A DNA stretch of 13,845 bases from an uncultured Clostridia bacterium (lineage in GTDB: Bacteria; Bacillota; Clostridia; Lachnospirales; Lachnospiraceae), in NCBI GenBank assembly GCA_946186175.1, contig CAMHMG010000058.1:1-13845 (forward strand), written 5' to 3'. Shown one piece after another: positions 1-6,703 of the stretch. A model generated the notes under the pieces. That model was not told the origin of the DNA and searched no databases. It saw only the letters and a program-made list of their open reading frames with translations. Within the stretch, counting starts at the first letter, position 1; each line of letters begins with the position of its first letter. The translations under genes and the position numbers were made by a program.

Positions 1-1893
1 TGGACTCCTGTTGAAGATGATCAGACAGTGATAGATAATCTTACTGTAGGTGATGTCGAAATACGACTTAAAGGTGATGAAGACAAGAATCCTGGTGAAT
101 CAATAAAAGTATCTGTTGGTGTTACTTCAAGAACACAGGGTGTAGTAAAATTTAAGAATGAAGAAAGTGCTGTACCTGTTGAGACGAGTGTTGAATCGGC
201 TCAGTCTTCTAATATAGAAGAATACGCCAAGACGCAAGTGGAGGAAGGTAAGGATGTCAAGATAGAGCTTGTGATCACGCCACGTAAGGAAGAAGATATT
301 TCGGAAAAATCGGTTACAGAGATCGCGAAGGCATCATCCGAAGTGTTATCTTCAATAGATGCTGACGACATTGAAACGGAATATCTTGAGATCGATCTTG
401 CAAAATATGTTGATAACACGAAAGAAGGAAATATATCAGATACGGAAACGCCTCTTGAGATAGAACTTGATTATGATTCAACAAAGATAGGCACGCCTGT
501 TGTCATCCGTACACATAACGGAAAGGCTAAAGTATTTGAACGATTGTCGGAAAGAGTTACCAAAGCATTTAGAGATGCAACGTATTTTGTGGGAGATAGT
601 AAGATATATCTGTATTCGCAGTACTTCTCTGATTTTGCTATAGTTTATACCAAAGAAAAGACTCATTATGTGGCTATTGATACGGGTGTTGGAGATCCTA
701 TAATACGGGTGGTTGGTGACAATGGTAAGATAAAACTTCCTACAGGAATTACTAAGGAAGGTTACAGATTTGGTGGCTGGTACAAGGACGAAGATTATAA
801 GAATGCCTGGGATCCTGACAAGGATACAGTTAACATTGACACAAAGGTTTATGCAAAATGGGACAGATCCGTTACCAGAGTGAGCGTTACGGCTGATACT
901 GTTAATTTTACAAAGGTGGGTGAGACTTTGCAGATTAAGGTAAATGTATCACCGTCTGATGCAGCAAACAAGAACGTGACCTATACATCAAGTAATACTA
1001 AGGTTGCAACTGTAGATGCCAACGGTAAGATAACAGCTATCGCAAACGGTACTGCAATAATTACCATAACAACAGAGGATGGCGCAAAGACAGCAACGGT
1101 CAACGTTAAAGTTGCAATACCGGAGGTTCAAAAACAGGGAACTACGGAGCAGCCAAAGACAACTGATCAGTCTGCCACAACTGAAAAACCTGTAACGACC
1201 GAGACGAAGACGACAGAGCAAACAAATACTATACAAGATCAAACAACACAAACAGATATTATTACTTACAAGGTGACAAAAAGTGAGCGGGAGAAAGCAG
1301 AGCTTAGTCTGAACGAGGGACTTAAAGTTGATCAGACAGGCAGTAAGATTAAGGTCGCGTGGGGTAAAGTGCGTGGAGCAGACGGATATGATGTATATGT
1401 CGCATACTGTGGAAAGAAATTCTCCAAGAAACCGGCAAAGACATTGAAGAAGGGCTCTGTGACGACGACTAGTATAACGAAGATTAATGGAAAGAAATTG
1501 AATCTCAAAAAGAACTTCAAGCTTTACGTTGCGGCTTACAAGAAGGTGAATGGTACAAAGGTGGTGTTTGGTAAGAGTATTACCGGTCATATAGTTGGAA
1601 GAAAGAATAAACTATATACCAATGTACGTGAGATCAAGATCACCAATTATACGATTATCAATGTTTATATAGGTACTCCTCACCAGATTCAGGCAAAGAC
1701 CATTCTTGTGGAAGAGGATAAAAAACAACTTTCTGATGCACATGCAACAGAATTTCGATATGCATCATCAAATAAGAAGATTGCCACAGTGGACAAAAAC
1801 GGTGTGATCAGGGGAGTGAAGGCGGGAGAATGTACCATTTATGTCTATGCCAGAAACGGATATGCTAAGAAAATCAGTGTTACAGTTAAATGA
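1..1893 (+). CDS. Secreted modular surface protein (InlB-type repeat, Big_2, Fn3-like), 5' end missing
   Basis: The frame is open from base 1 (it begins W-T-P-V-E), so the true start and any signal peptide lie outside the window; 630 residues are visible. In order: about 215 residues of an acidic region of the kind that precedes such repeats in Lachnospiraceae surface proteins; an InlB/Listeria-Bacteroides repeat at nt 660-865 (core GYRFGGWY, ending VYAKW); a bacterial Ig-like Big_2 domain at nt 868-1116 (core TSSNTKVATVDANGKI); a Thr/Gln-rich linker of TTE/TTD-like units at nt 1130-1265; an Fn3-like module at nt 1315-1600 (WGKVRGADGYDVY); and a final Big_2-like unit at nt 1620-1890 (ASSNKKIATVDKNGVI). 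No LPXTG signal or C-terminal membrane anchor is seen, so it is either secreted or held by a missing N-terminal element. Such domains usually mediate adhesion or glycan contact; the ligand cannot be inferred. A terminator follows directly. Domain calls are by motif recognition only. Confidence 0.85.
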   Translation, partial: WTPVEDDQTVIDNLTVGDVEIRLKGDEDKNPGESIKVSVGVTSRTQGVVKFKNEESAVPVETSVESAQSSNIEEYAKTQVEEGKDVKIELVITPRKEEDISEKSVTEIAKASSEVLSSIDADDIETEYLEIDLAKYVDNTKEGNISDTETPLEIELDYDSTKIGTPVVIRTHNGKAKVFERLSERVTKAFRDATYFVGDSKIYLYSQYFSDFAIVYTKEKTHYVAIDTGVGDPIIRVVGDNGKIKLPTGITKEGYRFGGWYKDEDYKNAWDPDKDTVNIDTKVYAKWDRSVTRVSVTADTVNFTKVGETLQIKVNVSPSDAANKNVTYTSSNTKVATVDANGKITAIANGTAIITITTEDGAKTATVNVKVAIPEVQKQGTTEQPKTTDQSATTEKPVTTETKTTEQTNTIQDQTTQTDIITYKVTKSEREKAELSLNEGLKVDQTGSKIKVAWGKVRGADGYDVYVAYCGKKFSKKPAKTLKKGSVTTTSITKINGKKLNLKKNFKLYVAAYKKVNGTKVVFGKSITGHIVGRKNKLYTNVREIKITNYTIINVYIGTPHQIQAKTILVEEDKKQLSDAHATEFRYASSNKKIATVDKNGVIRGVKAGECTIYVYARNGYAKKISVTVK

Positions 1894-1900
1894 TTAATTT

Positions 1901-1947
1901 AGAATCTCCAATATCTGAAGTTTGTTTTAGATATTGGAGATTTTTTG
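1901..1947 (+). terminator. Rho-independent terminator after the surface-protein gene
   Basis: A perfect 14-bp inverted repeat (1903-1916, AATCTCCAATATCT, pairs with 1929-1942) closes a 12-nt loop. The 3' arm runs into a T tract at 1941-1946. It starts 9 nt after the stop codon, so it ends the surface-protein transcript and separates it from the next operon. Confidence 0.9.
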
Positions 1948-1959
1948 TTTTATAATATG

Positions 1960-1988
1960 ATGACAAATCTTAAAAGGTGATTTATACT
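1960..1988 (+). promoter_or_regulatory. Predicted sigmaA-type promoter for the 2022 operon
   Basis: ATGACA (1960-1965, five of six matches to TTGACA) and TATACT (1983-1988) are separated by 17 nt. The site lies just after a strong terminator and 33 nt before the start codon of the membrane microprotein, which is where a new operon would need a promoter. Predicted from sequence only. Confidence 0.6.
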
Positions 1989-2021
1989 ATAAGAAATAAT
2001 TATACTGGATAGGAGATATTA

Positions 2022-2252
2022 ATGAACAATAAAGATCACAACAAAAAAATGATTGCACCTATTATAATTACTGTGTGCGTTATCATTTATTATATTATCT
2101 ATGCATTAGTTTTTATTCATATGGTGCCGGGATTTATTGGAGCAATTCTGGGTATAATACCGATTATATTATCCGGAGTTATGATATATGTATGTATACA
2201 AAGATTAGATGAGATAGGAAGGGGAGAAGAAGATGATCTTAGTAAATACTGA
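2022..2252 (+). CDS. Small two-helix membrane protein, unknown function
   Basis: A 76-residue protein with a short basic N-terminus (NNKDHNKK), two hydrophobic segments at about residues 10-33 and 36-58, and a charged tail (RLDEIGRGEEDDLSKY). The start is supported by AGGAGA at 2011-2016, five bases before the ATG. Two helices joined by a short MVPGF turn suggest a membrane hairpin with both ends probably cytoplasmic. Its 3' end overlaps the YbjQ gene by 20 nt in another frame, so the two are probably translationally coupled and may act together. I do not recognise the family. It is not a shadow: it has its own ribosome binding site and promoter, and no gene opposes it. Confidence 0.75.
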   Translation: MNNKDHNKKMIAPIIITVCVIIYYIIYALVFIHMVPGFIGAILGIIPIILSGVMIYVCIQRLDEIGRGEEDDLSKY

Positions 2253-2544
2253 TTACATTAGCGGGAAGGAACTTGAAATGCTTGGCCTTGTTAAGGGCAG
2301 TACAATTCAATCCAAAAATGTAGGTAAGGATATCACACAGAGCTTTAAGACGTTGGTGGGTGGAGAACTTTCTGCATATAATGAAATGATGAATGAAGCC
2401 AGAGCTCTTGCAACAAAGCGTATGGTAATGGAAGCAGAAAACCTCAAGGCAGATGCAGTTGTTAATATTCGTTATTCTTCATCAGCTATTATGCAGGGTG
2501 CAGCTGAAGTTATAGCTTATGGGACTGCTGTAAAGTTTGTGTGA
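2233..2544 (+). CDS. YbjQ/UPF0145 family protein
   Basis: A 103-residue protein, which is the usual length of the YbjQ/UPF0145 family (annotated in databases as a putative heavy-metal-binding domain). Family marks are the N-terminal ILVNTDYISGKE, the central GGELSAYNEMMNEARALA segment, and the ending KADAVVNIRYSSS...AYGTAVKF. Members form small ring-like oligomers; the cellular role and the metal-binding label are not well established. The ATG at 2233 follows GGAAGGGGAGAAGAAG, a very strong ribosome binding site lying inside the preceding microprotein gene. It overlaps that gene by 20 nt and lies 8 nt before the pseudouridine synthase. The membrane microprotein is a plausible partner, by position only. 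Confidence 0.88.
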   Translation: MILVNTDYISGKELEMLGLVKGSTIQSKNVGKDITQSFKTLVGGELSAYNEMMNEARALATKRMVMEAENLKADAVVNIRYSSSAIMQGAAEVIAYGTAVKFV

Positions 2545-2552
2545 GTTGAGTT

Positions 2553-3602
2553 ATGAAAGAAATAATAGTTGATAGAAACAGCAAGGGTATACGCCTCAAT
2601 AAATATCTTGGTAAATATTTAGATGCTGCACCTCAAAGCTTTATATATAAGATGCTTCGTAAGAAGAATATTAAGTATAACGGCGGAAAGGCAGATGGTA
2701 ATGAAATATTATCTGAAGGAGATATTATTAATATCTATCTTTCTGATGAAACTGTTGCTAAGTTTAAGAAGAATTTAATGACAGATAATTTTTCAACCAA
2801 TGTAATTAAAGACAGTTTTGACATATGCCGTAATAATAAACCATTAGAAAATATTGATATAATATACGAGGATGATGATATTCTTATCCTTAACAAACCT
2901 GTCGGCATTTTATCCCAGAAAGCAAAAGCTGAAGACTACTCTTTGAATGAAATGATAGTGGACTATTATAATAAAAGAGAAGATGTTGATGATATGTTCA
3001 CTCCTTCGGTATGTAACCGCTTAGACAGAAATACAAGCGGTATTATTCTTGCGGGAATGTCATATCAGGGAACCAGAGTGTTATCTAAGATGTTAAAGGA
3101 TAGAACTTTACGCAAATATTATCTTACGATTGTTAAAGGTAATATTGAAAAGTCTGCAACAATCAAAGGATTTCTCGCAAAAAAAGAAACTCACAATCAG
3201 GTTGTCATTTATTCTACTAAGCAGGAAGCAATTAAGGCAGGTGTTGAATCACCTGCTTATATTGAGACAAGATATGAGCCGGTTAAGCATGGAAGTATTG
3301 ATGATGGTAGGCGGTCTTACGATATTACGCTTCTCAAGGTAGAGCTTATAACCGGAAAGACACATCAGATAAGGGCTCATCTTAAATCGATCGGTCATCC
3401 GATTCTCGGCGATGGCAAATACGGACATAAGGATATCAATGCTTATATGCGAAAGGAGTTTGGGCTTAAGCACCAGCTTCTCCATGCTTATGAGATACAT
3501 TTTCCGGAGAAGGTGGATCGGTTATCAGAAAAACTTTCGGGCAAAGTTTTTCAAGCAAAGCTTAATGATGTATTTGAAAGCATATGTGATGGTCTATTTT
3601 AA
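2553..3602 (+). CDS. RluA-family 23S rRNA pseudouridine synthase (RluC/RluD-like)
   Basis: This 349-residue enzyme should convert specific uridines in 23S rRNA to pseudouridine. An N-terminal S4 RNA-binding domain (about residues 12-65, RLNKYLGKYL...IKYNGGKA...GDIINIYL) is followed by the catalytic domain from about residue 100 (YEDDDILILNKPVGIL). The catalytic aspartate is D158 in NRLDRNTSG. The late motif TGKTHQIRAHL...GHPILGDGKYG (about 268-291) is also intact. S4 plus this fold matches RluC/RluD/YlyB-type enzymes; the target uridine cannot be assigned, so no symbol is given. A spacer of about 35 residues separates the two domains. The gene starts 8 nt after the YbjQ stop with only a weak GAG-type ribosome binding site, which suggests coupling to the upstream gene. 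Confidence 0.93.
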   Translation: MKEIIVDRNSKGIRLNKYLGKYLDAAPQSFIYKMLRKKNIKYNGGKADGNEILSEGDIINIYLSDETVAKFKKNLMTDNFSTNVIKDSFDICRNNKPLENIDIIYEDDDILILNKPVGILSQKAKAEDYSLNEMIVDYYNKREDVDDMFTPSVCNRLDRNTSGIILAGMSYQGTRVLSKMLKDRTLRKYYLTIVKGNIEKSATIKGFLAKKETHNQVVIYSTKQEAIKAGVESPAYIETRYEPVKHGSIDDGRRSYDITLLKVELITGKTHQIRAHLKSIGHPILGDGKYGHKDINAYMRKEFGLKHQLLHAYEIHFPEKVDRLSEKLSGKVFQAKLNDVFESICDGLF

Positions 3603-3763
3603 GCTGTTATAGAAGTACTAAGCTTTATCAGAAAGTCCGATGGACGTTTGCTCAGTGCGGATCAGAGTAGAACGTATAACAACAGGACATATTGTGCTAA
3701 TTGATAGGGGAAGATTATTGTCAAGCTGGTATGACATCGAGTGAATGCTGAGGTGAATAATAC

Positions 3764-4323
3764 ATGAAAAAGAAAATTGAAATTATATGGTACCTTTTAA
3801 GGATATTGTGATCCCGGAAAATGTCAGTTATGTAGGCGGTTACACTTTTCATTTTGAGGGAAGCTACAGTAAGCTTATCAATGAGGAAGTAAAAAAGAAT
3901 ATTAATTATGAAAAGGTTTTTAAGACAATACAGTTTAATAATAAGAATATAAAGCTGGCGAAAAATGCTGTCTATGTATATAATAATGCAACGTTTATAT
4001 ATAGTGGGGATTTTTCCAATGCTTCTACTGTAGTTGAAATGGTGGGCGGCAGTAAATATAAGAAATCGAAGAAGAAAATCCGGTTAAAATACAGATGGGC
4101 TAATGTTAAAGGTGCAGCAGGATATGAGGTACTGATATGCAGTAATAAAAAAATGACAAAACAGCTTTATAAGGATGATATCAAAGGCAATTCCATTAAG
4201 GTTGTCGTTCCGGATAGTGACAGTTATAATTATGCTTATATCAAAGTCCGACCGTATAAAAAATCCGGAAGAAAAAAAGTTTATGGTAAATGGTCGCCGG
4301 TGGTAAATTCGTATATTTATTAA
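3764..4323 (+). pseudogene. Broken BspA-like LRR / Fn3-like surface-protein gene
   Basis: A start codon at 3764 has a good ribosome binding site (GAGGTGAA, 8 nt upstream) and begins MKKKIEIIWYLLRIL, like the start of a signal peptide, then stops at TGA 3809-3811. The surviving body lies in another frame (open from 3781; first ATG at 3787, which has no ribosome binding site) and runs 178 residues to 4323. It begins FKDIVIPENVSYVGGYTF, the typical BspA-type leucine-rich-repeat unit, but only this one unit remains. At about residues 95-178 follows an Fn3-like module (YRWANVKGAAGYEVL...KWSPVV) resembling that of the surface protein at the left end. Most likely an internal deletion plus frame loss removed most of a secreted protein. 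A sequencing error could explain the frame change but not the missing LRR units. The 161 bases before it (3603-3763) hold no gene I can support. Confidence 0.65.
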
Positions 4324-4448
4324 TTTTTTATGTCTGAAAAAATTATATAAAAAGAACGTAACTGTTCAGGTAGAATCTTGCATTTACTGAGAGATTTGTA
4401 GAAAAATGAATGTTTTACGTTATAAAAGAACAATAATAGAGGTATTGT

Positions 4449-4988
4449 ATGGCTACATGGAATTCAAGAGGTCTTCGTGGTTCAACCTTAGAGGATCTCA
4501 TTAATATGACAAATGACATATATGTGGAAAAAGGGCTTGCTTTGGTGCAGAAGATTCCAACACCAATAACTCCTATCGAGATTGATAAAGAGAGTCATCA
4601 TATTACGCTTGCTTATTTCGATAAGGATTCTACAGTTGATTATATAGGTGTTGTGCAGGGGATTCCGGTTTGTTTTGATGCGAAGGAATGCCATACAGAT
4701 ACATTTCAAATGGCAAACATTCATGAGCATCAGATGAATTTTATGGAAAGATTTGAAGCACAGGGAGGCGTTAGCTTTCTTATTATATTCTTTTCTGAAA
4801 GAAATGAGAGTTATTACCTTCCGTTTCGGGTTCTAAAAGAATATTATGATCGTATCGAAAGAGATGGACATGCAAAGAACTTCAAATACAGTGAACTTGA
4901 TCCTAAATATTTCATAAAAGCACAGGGTGGAGCGCTGGTTCATTATCTTGAACCGTTGAATACGGATCTTGTAGAAAGAAAAAAATGA
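4449..4988 (+). CDS. recU: RecU-type Holliday junction resolvase
   Basis: A 179-residue protein matching RecU, the Firmicutes enzyme that binds and cuts four-way DNA junctions in recombination and chromosome segregation. Family marks in order: N-terminal SRGLRGSTLEDLINMTN, the stalk-region QKIPTPITPIEI, the active-site stretch STVDYIGVVQGIPVCFDAKE, then IHEHQMNFM and a hydrophobic strand VSFLIIFF. The nuclease core (D-x12-[D/E]-x-K) is D64, D77 and K79; the family usually has Glu where D77 lies, a conservative change. Length is slightly short of Bacillus RecU (about 206) owing to a reduced N-terminus. AGAGG at 4438-4442 supports the start. A weak TTGTAG-N18-TTATAA promoter-like pair sits at 4396-4425. 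RecU often neighbours a class A penicillin-binding protein gene; none is present here. Confidence 0.9.
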   Translation: MATWNSRGLRGSTLEDLINMTNDIYVEKGLALVQKIPTPITPIEIDKESHHITLAYFDKDSTVDYIGVVQGIPVCFDAKECHTDTFQMANIHEHQMNFMERFEAQGGVSFLIIFFSERNESYYLPFRVLKEYYDRIERDGHAKNFKYSELDPKYFIKAQGGALVHYLEPLNTDLVERKK

Positions 4989-5004
4989 AATGATATGGAT
5001 ATAT

Positions 5005-5038
5005 TATAAGCGTTTGTGAGTAATCATGGACGCTTATA
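5005..5038 (+). other. Long RNA hairpin with GUAA loop downstream of recU
   Basis: 5005-5019 pairs with 5024-5038 over 15 bp: nine Watson-Crick pairs (TATAAGCGT with ACGCTTATA), three G-U wobbles, then three more Watson-Crick pairs, closing a GUAA loop of the stable GNRA type. There is no T tract immediately after it (the nearest, T7, is about 30 nt downstream), so it is not a canonical terminator. It may protect the recU mRNA 3' end or act as a weak terminator. Only the fold is seen; the function is inferred. Confidence 0.45.
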
Positions 5039-5079
5039 TGTTACTATTAACAGAACTCCGCTATTATTCATTTTTTTAC

Positions 5080-5108
5080 TTGAAACTGATTCTCTGTTGA
5101 TATATACT
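5080..5108 (+). promoter_or_regulatory. Near-consensus sigmaA promoter for the 5148-trpS-his region
   Basis: TTGAAA (5080-5085) and TATACT (5103-5108) are spaced by exactly 17 nt; each hexamer differs from consensus in one or two positions. It lies 39 nt before the ATG at 5148. It is the best promoter match I find upstream of trpS-hisZ-hisG, so it may drive the whole downstream cluster. Confidence 0.65.
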
Positions 5109-5147
5109 AATATTTTGAGTTAACATGTAATAATTAGGAGGTTGTGC

Positions 5148-5513
5148 ATGGAGTACTTAGGAGTGTTTGCATTTATTATGGTGATTTCTTATATGGGTCT
5201 TCCGGGTAAAGTTAATCATCTTGAAACAAAGGTCAAGAGATTGAATAAAGTTTTGTTAATTAATAATAAAGGAGAGAGCATAATGTCAAAATTAATAAAT
5301 GATCTTGTTGGAAAGAAATGTGTTATAAAAAGTGATATTGGTTTAGAGATGTTTTCCAATGATAAGATTGAATGTAAGGTACTTGAAGCCGATGAGGATT
5401 GGATAAAGATAGAATATAATGAGAAAAAAGGTAATCTTGTAACAATGCTTATGAGAGTTGATAATATTGATAATGTTGAAATACTTGATGAAAACAATAA
5501 TGAGAAACAATAA
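5148..5513 (+). CDS. Membrane-anchored protein with C-terminal beta-rich domain; possible internal start
   Basis: A 121-residue protein of unknown function. Residues 1-18 (MEYLGVFAFIMVISYMGL) form one hydrophobic anchor; residues about 20-40 (VNHLETKVKRLNKVLL) look like a short coiled coil; the rest (MSKLINDLVGKKCVIKS...DWIKIEYNEKKG...MRVDNIDNVEIL) reads as a small beta-rich domain seen in other Clostridia hypothetical proteins. The start is ATG 5148 because AGGAGG (5136-5141) is six bases upstream; the in-frame TTG at 5142 abuts that site. An in-frame ATG at 5283 has its own strong ribosome binding site and could yield a soluble 76-residue form. trpS follows after 71 nt of AT-rich sequence. 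Confidence 0.75.
   Translation: MEYLGVFAFIMVISYMGLPGKVNHLETKVKRLNKVLLINNKGESIMSKLINDLVGKKCVIKSDIGLEMFSNDKIECKVLEADEDWIKIEYNEKKGNLVTMLMRVDNIDNVEILDENNNEKQ
5268..5285 (+). promoter_or_regulatory. Internal ribosome binding site and ATG inside the 5148 gene
   Basis: AAAGGAGAG at 5268-5276 sits 8 nt (from GGAG) before an in-frame ATG at 5283-5285. This is as strong as the authentic start sites in the window. It coincides with the boundary between the anchor/coiled-coil part and the C-terminal domain, as expected if the cell makes both a tethered and a free version. Usage is inferred. Confidence 0.55.
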
Positions 5514-5584
5514 TAAAATATCATTAATGTAATATCATGATAAATATAAAACATAAATGAAAATATAATATAGGAGATAATAAC

Positions 5585-6679
5585 ATGAGCAAAATAATAC
5601 TTACAGGTGACAGGCCGACAGGAAAACTGCACATCGGACATTATGTGGGATCACTGAAGAGACGTGTACAGTTACAGAATTCAGGAGAATATGATAAGAT
5701 TTTTATAATGATCGCGGATGCGCAGGCACTTACTGATAATGCTGATAATCCGGAGAAGATCAGAGAGAATATTATAGAGGTTGCACTTGATTATCTTGCA
5801 TGTGGTATAGATCCTTCAAAGTCAACAATTCTGATACAATCACAGATTCCTGAACTCACAGAGCTTTCGTTTTATTATATGAATCTTGTCACAGTGTCAA
5901 GATTACAGAGAAATCCAACAGTTAAATCAGAGATTCAGATGCGTAATTTTGAGGCAAGTATTCCGGTTGGTTTCTTTACATATCCAATAAGTCAGGCTGC
6001 TGATATTACTGCATTTCAGGCAACAACTGTTCCTGTTGGAGAAGATCAGATGCCTATGCTTGAGCAGTGTAAGGAGATTGTACATAAGTTCAACAGTGTA
6101 TACGGTGAAGCTCTGACAGATCCTGAGATCCTTCTTCCGGATAACAAAGCATGTATGAGATTGCCGGGTATTGACGGCAAGGCGAAGATGAGTAAGTCGC
6201 TTGGAAACTGCATTTATTTATCAGATGATGCTGATACAGTTAAGAATGCGATCATGCGCAAGATGTATACAGATCCTAATCATATCCAGGTATCAGATCC
6301 GGGACAGATTGAGGGCAATATGGTATTTACTTACCTTGATGCATTCTGCAGTGACGATCAATTTGAGAGATATCTTCCTGAATACAAGAATCTTGATGAG
6401 TTAAAGGATCATTACAGACGAGGCGGTCTTGGTGATGTTAAGGTTAAGAAGTTCCTTATCAATGTTCTTGACGAGGAGCTTGAACCAATCAGAAAAAGAC
6501 GTCATGAGTATGAGAAGGATATAGCCTATGTATATGAGGTTCTCCGTAAGGGAAGCGAAGCTGCAAGAGAGGTTGCGGCTAAGACACTATCTGATGTCAA
6601 GAATGCTATGAGAATCAATTATTTTGATGACCAGGAGCTTATACAGAAGCATATTGAAAAATATAAAGGTATGGAATAA
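5585..6679 (+). CDS. trpS: Tryptophanyl-tRNA synthetase
   Basis: A 364-residue class I aminoacyl-tRNA synthetase that charges tRNA-Trp in the cytoplasm. The HIGH signature is TGKLHIGHY (about 12-20) and the KMSKS loop is AKMSKSLGN (200-208). QAADI with D140 corresponds to the aspartate that contacts the tryptophan indole. It opens ILTGDRPTGK rather than the SGIQPSG of Bacillus-type enzymes, and has ADAQALTD where those have VDQHAIT, placing it in the streptococcal-like subgroup; it is about 35 residues longer than the Geobacillus enzyme. AGGAGA at 5572-5577 supports the start. No T-box leader is present in the 71-nt gap before it. hisZ follows after 24 nt, so they are probably cotranscribed. 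Confidence 0.97.
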   Translation: MSKIILTGDRPTGKLHIGHYVGSLKRRVQLQNSGEYDKIFIMIADAQALTDNADNPEKIRENIIEVALDYLACGIDPSKSTILIQSQIPELTELSFYYMNLVTVSRLQRNPTVKSEIQMRNFEASIPVGFFTYPISQAADITAFQATTVPVGEDQMPMLEQCKEIVHKFNSVYGEALTDPEILLPDNKACMRLPGIDGKAKMSKSLGNCIYLSDDADTVKNAIMRKMYTDPNHIQVSDPGQIEGNMVFTYLDAFCSDDQFERYLPEYKNLDELKDHYRRGGLGDVKVKKFLINVLDEELEPIRKRRHEYEKDIAYVYEVLRKGSEAAREVAAKTLSDVKNAMRINYFDDQELIQKHIEKYKGME

Positions 6680-6703
6680 AACATTTCACAAGGAGAATTA
6701 ACA

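Noticed and set aside
988..1590. 200-residue Cys/Leu-rich ORF on the minus strand
   Set aside because: Lies wholly antisense to the well-supported Big_2/Fn3 surface gene; composition is that of a reverse-complement shadow.
3640..3744. 34-codon ORF in the gap after the pseudouridine synthase
   Set aside because: No ribosome binding site, no recognisable motif, and length expected by chance.
3764..3811. Programmed -1 frameshift joining the 3764 start to the surface-protein body
   Set aside because: No X-XXY-YYZ slippery heptamer in the right phase (local sequence TACCTTTTAAGG) and no clear downstream stimulatory fold; the joined N-terminus would still be too short for a signal peptide.
4321..4345. 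Inverted repeat TAATTTTTT / AAAAAATTA as a terminator of the broken surface gene
   Set aside because: Stem is entirely A-T, overlaps the stop codon, and no T tract follows the 3' arm.
5142..5147. TTG at 5142 as the start of the 121-residue protein
   Set aside because: It directly abuts the AGGAGG site, leaving no spacing; the ATG at 5148 has ideal spacing.
5514..5584. T-box or other riboswitch before trpS
   Set aside because: Only 71 AT-rich nt, without the T-box core or a terminator hairpin; TATAAT at 5564-5569 has no matching -35 element.
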